NCBI RefSeq assembly: GCF_905147045.1
Contig: NC_065890.1
Span: forward strand, 2,728,001-2,792,000
Source of the DNA: Nymphalis io
Taxonomy: Eukaryota > Arthropoda > Insecta > Lepidoptera > Nymphalidae
Direction: 5' to 3'
DNA length: 64,000 bases
The translations under genes were made by a program, and so were the position numbers. The notes beneath the pieces are model-generated. The model did no database searches. It worked only from the letters and a program-made list of their open reading frames with translations, and was not told the origin of the DNA. Positions 35,785 to 48,077 of the stretch are shown piece by piece. The stretch's first letter is position 1. Every line of letters begins with the position of its first letter.

Positions 35785-35945
35785 TAACTTTTGTGCCTTA
35801 TCGGTTCGGAATCCGCGAAGATCCCGCAAGATACTTAGAAGTTACCTACTCTTTTCTACCAATTAAATTTCATAGGTATGTTAATTCAAAACAAATTTTT
35901 ATTTATCCTGCATGAAAATCAACGAATCCTAATTCGGCACTTTTT
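35785..35945 (-). repeat. Interspersed repeat G fragment
   Basis: TATCGGTTCGGAATCCGCGA, GATCCCGCAAGATACTTAGA and CATGAAAATCAACGAATCC match the order of the reverse-strand repeat G copies. Confidence 0.6.
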
Positions 35946-36828
35946 TATTTAAAGTATTACAAAGTAATTTTAATAGACATGCTATTTTTTTATATTCTCT
36001 AAGCATAATGGCAGTTTTTAGTATGTTTTTCAGATATATGATAAAGTGCGAGTTTTGGATTACTTTGCTATGATCCCATTTATCTAGGTCCATTTATTGA
36101 CCCAATACACTACGGAGCGTGCATACGGCTGACTAACTAGTCTTCAGTTATAAGTTAGTCAGCATTAAAATACGAGCGAACAGCAAAACTAAATGTCATT
36201 CAAAATATAGTACTTTTATAATAAAAAGTAGTAACTAAGATACGGTCATTTTTATATAATAATAATAAAAGTTGATATTGAATCGCTAGAGTATACGAAA
36301 ATATAAAAGAAAATAAAGTTAACCGCTACAAGTTTATCATAAATCTTCGAAGACGTATTATAAACTGAGTTAAAGGACGCTTTGCATACTTTCTACTTGT
36401 AACTTTGGTTGTAAATTTCGAATGAAGCACGCGAAACTATCGTTAAAAGTTTCCATGTAGGCTTCAAGTCGTGACAACCATTACGCATTAATTGACTTCA
36501 TTGTTAATGTTATTTTGCAAACAACATTTGTCATAATCACATAAAGTAAAAAGTAAAAGTATTTAAATGTTCAGCTCAGTAAAGGCCTCTTCACAATACA
36601 AAGGTTTTGGGCATTATTTTACCTAACTTCTCTACTAAATCTTTGTGTGTCAGAATTGTCTAGAGAATTATATTGTTGCTTGTTGCTGTCCTATATCGCC
36701 AAGCAAAAAATAAATTATAAGCACTAAATAAGCATATGAAAACTCGTTTGTTCTTGCCTGCAATTTTTGATAGATTCCCGGGGTTATATTCACTGGGCCA
36801 TCTCAGCTCATTATTTTTACCTTAATAA

Positions 36829-37025
36829 TAACATATGTAACCAGCTTCCATCTGCGGCTACGCCCACGTGTGAGGGGAGAATAGCAGTGTGTGTTAAATC
36901 AAAGTATAAGCCAGGTATAAGTATAATATTCCAAATTTTATTCAAATTTGTTCAGTAGGTTTGCGTGAAAGAGTAACAAAGATCAATCCATACACCCTCA
37001 CAAACTTTCGCGTATATAAGACATT
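36829..37025 (+). repeat. Interspersed repeat C copy
   Basis: CGGCTACGCCCACGTGTGAG, CCAAATTTTATTCAAATTTG, GAAAGAGTAACAAAGATCAA and CACAAACTTTCGCGTATATA are the characteristic blocks of this repeat. Confidence 0.65.
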
Positions 37026-37320
37026 TCAAAATAATATACATATACAGAAAGACTGATAATGATATTATGAACTATTTTTCTACATTGACAGAAAGCATTT
37101 TGAATATTAAATTGCTAATTAAAATACCCCGAAAATTTTGTAAGCTGGCGAGTCCCTTAAGTTATATTTGAACGCAAATTGGCTTTATAACTTTAAGTTA
37201 ATGTGTTCGGAAATAAATTTAATCGTGCGTTTCCAAACTACTTCCGCAAAACTTTCTTTACCTTGAAAATGTTTAGCCTATTAAAATAAATTATGATGAA
37301 TCACTCTTTTATTTTAATGA

Positions 37321-37617
37321 TTACTTCTTCGTTGCTTATATGCCTCGAGGTTCCGACTTTACGCCCCGGATTGGACTAATAAAACGTTTTTAGGATTTTC
37401 TATCGAATTCTCAACAACAGCCCAAAATTTGGAAGTTGGTAGTGTTTACTTTCTTAATCCTCGTAAAGTACATAAAACCATTGGTTCTGCGCCTAAATAC
37501 CAATTCGAGGGAGAGATTGCCGATTATACAATTAAGAGATTGATGGAGCAGAGCTTTTTTTGGGTGAATATTTGTGCAATAGTTTCCAAAATCATCCAGG
37601 AGGACATTTTAATTTAA
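37321..37617 (+). CDS. Possible exon or gene relic, unrecognised
   Basis: Ninety-eight codons open after TGA at 37318. The protein-like part includes LYAPDWTNKTFLGFSIEF, GSVYFLNPRKVHKTIGSAPK and FEGEIADYTIKRL. A plausible 3' splice site (CTAAT, then ACGTTTTTAG) ends at about 37393 and a weak GTGAAT donor follows TTTTTTTGG near 37562. An exon of about 170 bp is therefore possible. I recognise no family. The first Met in the frame is far downstream, so it is not a stand-alone small gene. Confidence 0.25.
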   Translation, partial: LLLRCLYASRFRLYAPDWTNKTFLGFSIEFSTTAQNLEVGSVYFLNPRKVHKTIGSAPKYQFEGEIADYTIKRLMEQSFFWVNICAIVSKIIQEDILI

Positions 37618-39547
37618 AATACTGCAACAAAACACTAATATAAATATTGCTTTCTAAAAATCTTATATAAAGATAATTTAAGTCGAATTTCGTTAAGCAG
37701 AAATTTTTACTTTTCCTCCTTTCAACGCATTTTCATCTCTGCTGACGTTGCGCTGAATAATTTGATTGATGCCATCCTCCCTTCGAATTGAAACAATTTC
37801 GTGTTTGCGTTAACTTCGCGTCATTCTTGATCCAATTTAACTTGCGCTTAACTGTCTCGATTTCCGACTCAATCAAAGGATGTCTGGTTTACGATGTCAT
37901 TATGAGGTTTTCGTAATGACAGTGAGCTAATAAGATTTATGACATTCACGAAATATATACAAGGAAGTTTCGTTTTATTTATATTAATTAAAATATGTCT
38001 GCGTATTTGTTCTATTTAGTCATATGCTTATTAAGTTGAAAAAAACAGACACTATTGTTTATTTATTCTTTCTGCTCAGGCTTTGGCGTCAGTCCCTTTT
38101 TGAGTTACGTTTTTTATTATTATAATTTCTGATCTTTGATGACTCCATTATATTCTTACTACAGAAATTAGTTTTATATAATATAAATACATTAATTATA
38201 AATTAATTAATGTTTGTCTTAATTACTAATACTTTTGGTTTGCGTCTTTGTTTCAATTCAACCGTGAAAATCGCCAACGATGCTTGCGCTAAGCAAGATG
38301 GATTGACCCGATATTTGGTCAGCTCTTCAAACACAAAGATGGCTCTGTTTTTTTTTATGTAATTCACATAATATATTCACGGAAGTGTCGTTTCATTTAT
38401 ATTTACAATGGATGCATTTTTTGGTCTGGTGGCTAAATGAACGAGCTGGAAAAAACATAAACTACAGATGCCTTGATTTATCAAAAAAGGCTAAGAAGCA
38501 AAGAAAAGTGCCGATATATGGCTGCAGCGCAGTCAACCAGACAATCGTTTAACTATAGAGTGGTAATAACTAACCATAGTACAGCTACTCCCATCCAAAA
38601 AAAATGGAGATATTTGTCATTAATACCATTGAAAATTGTTAAATTTTTGTCAGCCCCAAATTGACTGCATCATAATCGAAATTGGATTATCCATTATAAC
38701 TGTTCCGCTAAAGTTAAATTAATGTTATCCACTCGATTACCAAATTGGTTTTTGTGTCAAACCTATCCATTGTGTGAAATTTAACATTGCGACGCCATCG
38801 AATGGAATGCTTAAATTTTATTTAGTTTTCAGTTTTTCATTTTATGTTCCTAAAGAAGAAACTATTTTTATTTATTTAATACATTCCTGCAAAAAAATGT
38901 ATATAAGGCGGGATTTACCTTAGCAAGTGATTTGTACTCCGCAAAGGAATAATAAATGATTTTACAGAAAAATAGTTTACACATACGCAAACACACACAT
39001 ATATAAGATGTACGTCGCACGTGTTATATTTACATTACGTGTTATAGTTCTTGCTACATTTTAAAAAAAGTAGCACGTTAATAGCGTCAAAGTACTGGGA
39101 GTAAATTCTATAAATAATAATCATATGCTGATTTGATTATTATTAATAAATAATAACTTATCTTTACATCTGTTTTTCCTTACAAAATAAATTTACCCAA
39201 TCTATATCTGTATCTACTTAGAGCATTTATTTGGCACGGGATAGGCATTCGTATCCACGATGCGCATCATTGGCCAAATCGCTTGCTTGCTAAGAATTGT
39301 CAGCAATTGGATGAATGATGGATGATGTAGTCCACTGAGATTACATCGGGCAGATGGAATATCTTACAGGACAATCGAATTCGTTGTGTTGTACAATGTT
39401 AAGCTTATAACGTTCTGCACGTACATAAATGATAAACTAAGGGATATTTCTTAAGGTATACTAGATATGTTTTAATTTTGTAAAAAAATCTTTAATTATC
39501 AATTAAAGTAAAATAAAAACATAACGGCTAATGCCGGCATAAAAAGA
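37618..39547. other. Unassigned DNA with a diverged direct repeat
   Basis: 37944-38000 and 38360-38420 share ATTCACG-like starts and AAGT(T/G)TCGTTT(T/C)ATTTATATT about 410 bp apart. Small GC patches near 37740 and 38275 have no gene signature. Confidence 0.4.
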
Positions 39548-39690
39548 CGAGAAGGTCTGAATTTCGGAGCTTGTTCTACCACGCTATTCCAGTTTGTGGA
39601 TACAGATGTAACGAGATGACAGGTGCTGTTTGTCTTCGAAATGTTTTACTAGACACCGACCACATGATGAATTATTAACACAATAATTTT
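39548..39690 (-). repeat. SINE-B, strongly decayed
   Basis: GAGAAGGTCTGAATTTCGG, GCTTGTTCTACCACGCTATT, GTGGATACAGATGT and GATGAATTATTAACACA keep SINE-B order on the reverse strand with many substitutions. Confidence 0.6.
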
Positions 39691-40122
39691 ATCTTTGAAA
39701 CCGCAATCTACGGAAAAGAATTACGCGTTCTGACCCTTCGAAATTTGTAAAGATTAAAGTAATAATGTTACAAGAACATCATATTTTATTGTAATTAATT
39801 TTCGGACCTGCTAACGAAATTATGAAACCTTTCTCCTGTAAAGGTTACGAATGAGCTGCTGAGAGCGAAATGTTAAATGAGCCCTACTCGCTACAAATGA
39901 GACCAATTAAACATTTAACCTTGCCTGGTAATCTAACCGGTATTTATGCTGAATTTTATGACTATTTATCATATTCTGACTTCTATTATTTAACCTAAAT
40001 TATCGTGTGACTAAGTCTTTTACTTGGCTCGTGATTAAAAAAGTTGAGTAGAAGCTTGTAAACGTTTAATTGCTAGGCAAAGACCTCGAGGAACTGACTC
40101 CATCCCACTAATGCGAGTTCAT

Positions 40123-40285
40123 CGATACTCATGTGTTAGCATTTAATCCAAAATATGCAGGTATCATCACGTTCTCTCATAAGTTTAATTATACGCACAA
40201 ATGACACATGGAATCTCAATAGTCCTTACACAGATTTGAACCACGAACTTCATACCGTCTACTGAGCCTTCTAAGCTATATAATA
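40123..40285 (-). repeat. tRNA-derived SINE relative, decayed
   Basis: TGCAGGTATCATCACGTTCT and CAGATTTGAACCACGAACTT occupy the positions of the SINE-B TGCAGGTTTCCTCACG and reverse B-box blocks. It may be a different subfamily. Confidence 0.45.
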
Positions 40286-40605
40286 AATAAAAATAAATAA
40301 AATTAATTACCAGTGACAACCACACGAGATAGTCAACACAATGTAACAGCTGATGGTGATATATATTAAGTATCCACTGTCGGCGCTATATTTATTATTG
40401 TTGCTTAGTTGGCTGTTCAATGGAACACTGATTTCTCCTTTTCTGATATTATTGATTTGATATTCGAAAGAAGACACGGCATTGTTTAACTAATCATCCG
40501 CGCAATGGTATTTTTAAGTAAGACCGTATTATAATAGTAAATATTCGAATTCCATACTTTAAATGTTATACCTATGAAAGATAGATATATAATAATAATA
40601 ATGAT

Positions 40606-40765
40606 AATAGTATCCTGGGAATTTTTTCACACACGCCCATCTGATCCCAAATTAAGCTTGTACAAAGCTTGTGCTATGGAAACGTCTGGTTGGAAACTGA
40701 TATACTACATATACTACTTTTCTTTTTTAAATACATACTTATATAGATAATTACACATAGATAGA
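40606..40765. repeat. Interspersed repeat E fragment
   Basis: CGCCCATCTGATCCCAAATT, AAGCTTGTACAAAGCTTGTG, TGATATACTACATATACTAC and TATAGATAATTACAC are in the order I remember from a common lepidopteran SINE-like repeat. The end resembling a tRNA is missing. Confidence 0.6.
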
Positions 40766-41214
40766 TGTTTTGAATTTGCACTTGAGAATGTTAACTGTAT
40801 GATAACAATTTCACGAACGACACGAAAAATAATGTCGTAAAGCATGCGAAGAAAAATTTATAAGGAAAAGTGAATTTTTCAGGCAGAATCTATCCATAGC
40901 GGGTTGACGAAAATTGCAAACATTCCGCGAAACTCTGGCAAATTCTTAACACAACTTCGCTAATATTCTGTTATCATCTCTTTGATAGTCTTTTAGACTT
41001 TTTAAGTGCTCGGGTAAATTTTGTTCCAAGCTACACTCATTTTTATTATAAAACTTTGCAGAATAGCGCCTATAATGTTGAGCTTTATTAAAACTTTCAC
41101 TTCATTATAAATTTTCTTATAGTTCGTTCATATCAAAAACACAATTTAATTAAATCAAATCTAATTATACTAAGTATACTTACTACACGAATAAAAGATT
41201 TAACTTAAAATTAA

Positions 41215-41390
41215 AAATATCACCGGTTTGAAGCATAGATTTTCTCAAGAACAACCGGCAAGAAATAGGTAGGTTAGACGGTCTTTTGTCCGATATTTTC
41301 CGAAGGTTTGTTAATTTAGTACAATTAAATATTAGTTATCCTTCATAAAAAAACAGCGAACGCTTACTCCATTTATCATTTACATCCCTT
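41215..41390 (-). repeat. Interspersed repeat G fragment
   Basis: CACCGGTTTGAAGCATAGAT, CAAGAACAACCGGCAAGAAA and a final CGAACGCTTACTCC block. It abuts the SINE-A copy at 41396. Confidence 0.6.
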
Positions 41391-41395
41391 TATCA

Positions 41396-41688
41396 TTTTT
41401 TTTATATAATAGGAAGGTGGATGAGCATATGGGCCACCTGATGGTAAGTGGTCACCAAACGCCCTTAGACATTGGCATTGTAAGAAATGTCAACCATCGC
41501 TTACATAGCCAATGCGCCACCAACTTTGGGAACTAAGATTTTATGTTCCTTGTGCCTGTAATTACACTAGCTCACTCACCCTTCAAACCGGAACACAACA
41601 ATATCAAGTATTGCTGTTTTGCGGTAGAATATCTGATGAGTGGGTGGTACCTACCCAGACGAGCTTGCACAAAGCCCTACCACCAGTA
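41396..41688 (-). repeat. SINE-A, full length
   Basis: T-run through CCCTACCACCAGTAA with few changes from the 10737-11034 copy. The open frame at 41512-41706 lies inside it. Confidence 0.92.
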
Positions 41689-41984
41689 AAAATTTATAGA
41701 TCATAATTTGTAAAACGATCTACCGTATGAATCTTATTTACTCATTAAGTAATAAACATCATTTCAAATCAAAACAATATCATAAGAATTAAGTAAATGG
41801 GTTAAAAATATTTTTACAAACAAATACGTATTGAAATAAGTTTTTATTTAATTTATTAAAAAAGTATATTTAATAAAGCTTCTTATACAATACAAGAATG
41901 TGTAGATGATAAAAACCGTAGGGCTCGATTTCTTTGATTTCCACGCAGGACAAATAAAGATTATCGTGTATATGATTAAAAAAG

Positions 41985-42125
41985 CATTTGAGTAAAGAAG
42001 TAACTAACTACTAATTTTTTTGTAGATTATTGAACTGAACCGTTTGAAGCATCAAATTCACCGAAATTCTTTAAATCGACTCAAAAGTGCTTAAGATTCA
42101 CCTTGAATAAATAATATTTTATTTT
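41985..42125 (+). repeat. Interspersed repeat G, tail part
   Basis: ATTTGAGTAAAGAAGTAACT, then CTCAAAAGTGCTTAAGATTC and TTGAATAAATAATATTTTA. Same layout as 26895-27035. Confidence 0.5.
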
Positions 42126-42158
42126 AACCGAAAAAAGTAAAAATATAGAATAGAATAT

Positions 42159-42217
42159 AATATATATATATATATATATACTGGATTAATACACTATTAT
42201 ATATATATATATATATA
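42159..42217. repeat. Two (TA)n runs split by 18 unique bases
   Basis: TA runs at 42159-42180 and 42199-42217 around CTGGATTAATACACTAT. Confidence 0.85.
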
Positions 42218-42529
42218 AAAGAGAAATCGAATCATTTTAAAAATCGAGCAACCGATCTAGTCCTTAACTTTATAAATTACTTCACGGTCCATATTTTTGT
42301 ATGAATTAAGTGATTTTAAATTTCAACAGAATTCTCCCTGTAAAAATCCAAGAGCAGACACTCATGTAATTCAAAAAGCGGATAGAGGAATCTCTCATGT
42401 TGTTCCACTACATGGAAATGTACGTGGTTGAAAAAATATTCACTGGCATCTGAGACTTACGAACGAGCTATTTATTTATTTATTTTTTTCATAGAGAAAA
42501 TATCACAACCTCGTACACATTCTGATTAG

Positions 42530-42722
42530 TCTCTCTGGGCACAAATAATAAAAACGATTTTTTAACTCATATTTTAAATGCAAAAAGTTTTTAAGTCTTT
42601 AACTACTCAACCGATTATTATGTGCATACATGTTGTTGGGGTCCAGAAAGGTATCCAGGATAACTTAAATTAACATCTTTACACGCACAAACACACAGGC
42701 GAAGCCGCGAGCAGAAACTACT
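42530..42722 (-). repeat. Interspersed repeat C copy
   Basis: TAACTACTCAACCGATTATT, GGGGTCCAGAAAGGTATCC and CAGGCGAAGCCGCGAGCAGA mark the reverse-strand version of the repeat. Confidence 0.65.
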
Positions 42723-44298
42723 ACCAAATAAATAACATGAATAAAATCTTTAACATTGATAGGTATGGCTTACAGATTCTGAATAACCCTGACCCTACAC
42801 CCAAACAAATGGCGATGGGATATGAGATAATCATGTATCAGAGTTAACGAATGGCACCAATTCGAAAATATTTTACAAAAATGAAAAAAAAAGGAAAATA
42901 CCATATAAGTTCATGGTGAACATCTTATCTATTTCCCACAATTGAGACTATAAATGATCCTTCAAAATGCTCCACTTAACTATGCTCTGACTCGTTAGCC
43001 TGAACGTCTTTTAGGACAATCAAACGATATTTCCAATGGAGGAATTGAAAGTTTTATTCCACCGGGTGTTTTACGGTCTGTGAATAAGAAAAATTGACGC
43101 GAAACCAAACGATTTGATTCAAATCGACGATGTCGCAGAAACTCCAGAGGTAAATTGATCGAATTCTTCTGATTTAACATTCGAAACGATTCTTGCATAT
43201 AATGGAAGACGTTTCATTTAAAGTTATGTTTAAATGTATGTAAAATAAAACCTACGATAGTATCGAATTTGAAGACTTCGCTTAAATATTTAAATTTAGA
43301 CATCTTAGATATTTTTTACACTATTTTTAACTGTATTACCTACAAAATATTTTCTCAAAAGTTAAACCAACTTTGGAGAGGCACTTACTCAGTAGCAAAA
43401 TTACACTTTTGAAGCCAGCGCACTGTGGCAACTTTAATTAGATCTGTACTTCTTAATTTTTTCTCTAAAATTTATTTTTTATTAAATACAAAAATGTATG
43501 CTTTTAATACATCATCTGTTATTTTCGTTATTAAAATTAGTTAAATAAGGAAGTACTAGATGCTTGATAAACTCTCTAAATGCATCTAACTAAATCCATC
43601 CTAATCCGTCATTAATTTCATATTCAGCGGATCATGAATGCTTTTGGCTTCAGAGGTTTCATTTATTATGGACATGTTAAGCCGGGTTTAGGATGCTTCA
43701 AACTCGTCGTTCGGAATAAATCTTGGACATACAACCTTTGTCGAATTCGACCACATGCCCAAGATAAGCATAGTGTTGAGTGAAATTAACAATATCGTCA
43801 ATTCTTTCGGAAATAAATTCTAAGTATCGAATGCAAGAACTTCGTAATCTGCATCTTTTATATTAGTTTTTAAAAGTTCCTGCATGAGAACTTGTTAGTA
43901 CATAATTTAGGGTACTGTTATGGGGCTAATTTTCATCAATTAATTATATTTTTTTCTCAACGGTCACAATTTTATTATATTAAATCAAGTCATTTATAGA
44001 TCTGTAGATAATTAAATATGATTAATAATTTCGATAAACTTTTAATGTTTTTTACAATATTTTTTGTAAATTGAAGATATTTATTCTTCTTCTAATACAT
44101 TTCCAAGCTTTCAGTTCATCATACTTCCATCAACCGCGACTTTTAAATATTAACTCTTATTCGTAGACCAAAGAAGGCCCGAATCTTTTTTATTTTAATA
44201 AGCGAAACGAAAAATTAACTAAGTGACCCTCATTACGAGAGTAAATTAATTTTAAAATGACTGAAGTAGCATTTGGATTTAATTAAACATTAACAGTC
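42723..44298. other. Unassigned DNA; one CpG-rich open frame
   Basis: 42995-43198 (minus) is an open frame of 67 codons with several CpGs and a good 3' splice-like TTTTTCTTATTCACAG inside it. The three frames are about equally plausible, so I make no gene call. Confidence 0.35.
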
Positions 44299-44572
44299 TG
44301 AATGTCCCACTGCCGGGCTAAGGCCTCCTCTCCCTTTTTAAGCAGAAGGTTTAGAGCTTATTCCACCACGCTGCTCCAATGCGGGTTGGTGGAATACACA
44401 TGTGGTAGAATTTCAGTGAAATTAGACACATGCAGGTTTCCTCACGATGTTTTCCTTCGCCTTCAAGCACGAGATGAATGATAATCACAAATTAAGCACA
44501 GTGGTGCTTGCCCGGGTTTGAAACCACGATCATCGATTAATATTCACGCGTTCTTACCACTGGACCATCTCT
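44299..44572 (-). repeat. SINE-B, near full length
   Basis: GAATGTCCCACTGCCGGGCT to CTTACCACTGGACCATCTC; it lacks only the first few 5' bases. Both promoter boxes are recognisable but altered. Confidence 0.88.
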
Positions 44573-44851
44573 TTTTTTATTTATTTATTTAATTAAACGT
44601 GTATAATGAATTACAACACGCATTTCTTTATATTAATTTACTATTAGTAGGTAAAAATATAGAAACTTTACTTGAATGAACGCAGTATATAAATTATTCA
44701 TTATATACTTATTTGAGGCAAGTTTTTTTGTTGGGAAATTTTGTGACAAACGATAACCAATGAGTGTAATTATTAAAAAATGTAAAAACATACAACTATT
44801 ATCTAGCCTTCGTACTACAACAAGTATAATTATTTACGAACAAAGTACTCA

Positions 44852-44970
44852 ACCAATCCGCATTGGAGCAGCGTGATGGAATAAGCTCCAAACCTTCTCC
44901 TCAAAAAAAAAGGAGAAGAGGCCTTAGCCCAGCAGTGGGACATTCACAGTCTGTTACTTTACTTTTTTAC
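44852..44970 (+). repeat. SINE-B 3' fragment
   Basis: CGCATTGGAGCAGCGTGATG to GGGACATTCACAGTCTG and the tail TTACTTTACTTTT, with an A9 expansion in the middle. Confidence 0.85.
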
Positions 44971-45152
44971 TTTTATAGTATTCAAGATTGCCTTGCCACC
45001 ATGCCCAAATATGTGCAAAATTTTGACTCAATCGGTAAGGTTCATTTGCAAGATTTGATCCACAAATATTAAAAGGTGAACTAAGATGCTCAAAACATTA
45101 AAAAAAAACTTTTTAAATAGTCACGCGAAGGGCCTTTACTGGGAGGTACAAT

Positions 45153-45313
45153 AAGCCGAGATGGCCCAATAGATACAGGTGAACATGTCGATTTTAACCA
45201 AAGATCGAAAGTTCAAATCCAGGCAAGCACCACTTACTACCACTACTTATTCATGTGATAAGGTCCAAATCTTCCTCTTGAATGGAGAGGAGACCTTTGA
45301 CCCAGTGGGAAAG
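45153..45313 (+). repeat. SINE-B with internal deletion
   Basis: GCCGAGATGGCCCAATAG, AAGTTCAAATCCAGGCAAGC, then directly the 3' part GATAAGGTCCAAATCTTCC. About half the body is missing. Confidence 0.7.
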
Positions 45314-45795
45314 TACCTACTTTACATTTTCTTTAAGGGTATTTGACATATTATTTATGGATACCTAGGTAAACGTTTGATTTTCAAACGAGATGAATAT
45401 ATTAAGCATTTCATAACATGAAAGGCAGTACATTAGATGTCCTCAAAAACATGAAGGCCTACTTAAGATCATTTACAAAGATGACCCGAAAATTCTACAA
45501 AGTCAAATTATTAGGTTGAATGTAAAAAAAGAGGTCTAAATACTGGAGGTACATTTTAAAGATAGACAGACAACTTGAGACATAATTTTTACAGAGTGAT
45601 AGTGAGTGTGATCGTGATAATTTTAGAGCAAATTTTATAGACAATCATTTCTATCATATTGGAAAATTAATTATATTCAAGAGCATTGCATTTAGTTTTT
45701 TGTTTTAAAGTAGCAAAGATTTTTTTTTTTTTATATCGTCATCCTATTTAGCTGTTATCGTTTAGACTTTCAAATGCGTGTACAAAAACAGTTTA

Positions 45796-46087
45796 TTTTT
45801 TTATAGAATAGGAAGGCGGACGAGCATATGGGCCACCTGGTGGTAAGTGGTCACCAAACGCCCTTAGACATTGGCATTGTAAGAAATGTCAACCATCGCT
45901 TACATAGCCAATGCGCCACCAACCTTGGGAACTAAGATTTTATGTCCCTTGTACCTGTAATTACACTGACTCACTCACCCTTCATACCGGAACACAACAA
46001 TAACAAGTACTGCTGTTTTGCGGTAGAATATCTGATGAGTGGGTGGTACCTACCCAGACGAGCTTGCACAAAGCTCTAGCACCAGTA
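45796..46087 (-). repeat. SINE-A, full length
   Basis: T7 then complete body to CTAGCACCAGTAA. Close to the 21.6 kb copy. Confidence 0.92.
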
Positions 46088-46229
46088 AATTATTTGAACT
46101 TACAGAGTGCTTGATAGATGTTTTATATAAAATAATTGGTTGTTTTTGTTCGTAATCTATTTGTTCGCGTAACGTTTATATGAATGTTATAAAACTGTTG
46201 TAATTATATTAACATATCCATAAGTTTTT

Positions 46230-46385
46230 CAGGCATCTTTACTTATATTATAAATGCAAAAATGAGTTTGTTTGTTTATTTATTTGTTACGCTGTCACGT
46301 CTTAACTATTCAACCAATCATGACGAAATTTCGCATACACATTATTAGGAGTACGGAAAAGTACATAAGGTACCTGACATACTTA
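46230..46385 (-). repeat. Interspersed repeat C copy
   Basis: TTATAAATGCAAAAATGAG, TTTGTTACGCTGTCACG, CTATTCAACCAATCATGACG and AAATTTCGCATACAC form the reverse-strand distal part. A repeat G scrap follows at about 46500-46580. Confidence 0.6.
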
Positions 46386-46916
46386 ATCATAATTTCTGTT
46401 GTTATTTAAAATAAAACATTACTAAATACAATATTATGTATAGATTATAAAAAGGTGGAGTGTTTATTTTTATTTCCAAGATATATAAGCTGTATTATAT
46501 TTAAAAAAGAAAAGAATAACTACTGTTTCTAGACGGTTCTTTTCGAGAGCCCACTGAAATAGAATATATTTTGATTAATAAATCTTTCGAAAAATACTTT
46601 TGTACTATAGGTTATTACGAAATAGTCCACATCGTATGTGAGTTAGGGCAATCCGCCTTCATTAAGAGAATATAAGGAACCCGTGGTGCGTTCTCAGCGG
46701 GCTTTTAGCGTTTTACGGAATTTGTTAGAGCAATAATATTGTTTTCCTTTTTAGTTTTATCCTTATACATAGAAAACAGCCCATTTAACGACCATTTTCT
46801 ATGTAAAACATTTTAAAACGTCATCTTAACATTTAAATTATAAACTTAAAATGTCACGTTACTATAATTTAAATGTTAAGTAAACAAATTAGTTCAATTT
46901 ATGTCCATTATTAAAT

Positions 46917-47085
46917 TTCATTTCATTTCATTTCAGCCTTTTGCCGTCCACTGCTAGACGAAAGCCTCCCCCATAGAACGCACAACCATCCCGATCTTGG
47001 GCAGTCCGCATCCATCCCGAACCTGCCACCTTTTTTAAATCGTCGGCCCATCTTGCCACAGGGCGTCCTACACTACGTTATTAAA
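46917..47085 (-). mobile_element. LINE ORF2 C-terminal stub with (TGAAA)n tail
   Basis: On the minus strand it encodes VGRPVARWADDLKKVAGSGW followed by MRTAQDRD, a typical C-terminus of lepidopteran endonuclease/RT elements, then a degraded ending and a GAAATGAAATGAAAT tail. No catalytic part remains. The family differs from the 19.6 kb and 31.1 kb elements, judged by its tail. Confidence 0.75.
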
Positions 47086-47161
47086 TTATTAAATTTACAT
47101 TTTCTAAATTAATTTTATTAAATGATTTTTCTTTGGTGTTTCTCTTCAGTACACATACTAT

Positions 47162-47250
47162 AGTGGTGTAATAAGCTCTACACCTTCTCCTCAAAAAGGG
47201 AGATGAGACCTTAGCCCAGCAGTGGGACAATAACAGGCTGTTACTGTACT
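47162..47250 (+). repeat. SINE-B, 89-bp truncated insertion
   Basis: Only the 3' end is present (GGTGTAATAAGCTC to CAGGCTGTTACTGTACT). It is flanked by exact 13-bp duplications GTACACATACTAT at 47149-47161 and 47251-47263. Confidence 0.92.
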
Positions 47251-47274
47251 GTACACATACTATGTTTTTTTTTA

Positions 47275-47425
47275 CATATACCAACGTGTGAGGGGGGGAG
47301 GGAACAGGTATAAGCTATCTCTATTACAAATTTCGTCCAAACCCGTTCATTGGTATTTTTTGCGAGAAAGAGTAACAAAGATACAAGCTCACAAACATAC
47401 GGAAATAATATTAGTAGGAAAAAAT
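47275..47425 (+). repeat. Interspersed repeat C copy
   Basis: CCAACGTGTGAGGGGGGGAG, ACAAATTTCGTCCAAACCCG, GAGAAAGAGTAACAAAGATA and AATAATATTAGTAGG. It begins within 15 bases of the preceding SINE-B duplication. Confidence 0.65.
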
Positions 47426-47775
47426 CGTCACAATATAACAGTAACGATAAAATATCGTATTTATAATTTATATACATATATATTATATGAGTCATCTTTA
47501 AAATAATGTATTTAACGTTGATAAATCGTAATTATCACAAGAGATTATTTAACAAGTAATTTTATATAAAAAACTAAATTACATCGACAGTTATTTTGAC
47601 TTTTAACTTTTATATATTTATTTATTAAAGACCATCAACAGTCACTACACTTACACGTGTAATAATAAAAACACGTTCAGACTTAACATAATGTGCGCGA
47701 CTTTTCAAGACGGCCACACATTCATTAATTAAACACATAATTTTATGATAAATAAATGAAACTCGACTTTTAAAA

Positions 47776-48077
47776 GCCGAGATGGCCTAGTGGTTAGAAT
47801 GCGTTAATCTTAACCGATGATCGTGGGTTCAAACCCGGGCAAGCATCACTGAATTTTCATGTGCTTAATTTGTTTTTATAATTCATCTCGTGCTTGACGG
47901 TGAAGGAAAAAAACGTGAGGAAACCTGCATGTGTCTAATTCATTGAAGTTATGCCACATGTGTGTTCTACCAACCCGCATTGGAGCAGCGTGGTGGAATA
48001 AGCTCAAAACCTTCTCCTCAAAAGGGAGAGAAGGCCTTAGCCCAGCAGTGGGACATTAACAGGCTGTTACGTTACAT
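47776..48077 (+). repeat. SINE-B, full length
   Basis: A box TGGCCTAGTGG at 47783-47793 and B box GGTTCAAACCC at 47826-47836 are both intact. Tail GTTACGTTAC. No clear target duplication. Confidence 0.92.

Noticed and set aside
42995..43198. CpG-rich minus-strand open frame with an internal acceptor-like site
   Set aside because: All three frames are similarly open locally, no motif is recognised, and using the acceptor gives a stop within a few codons.
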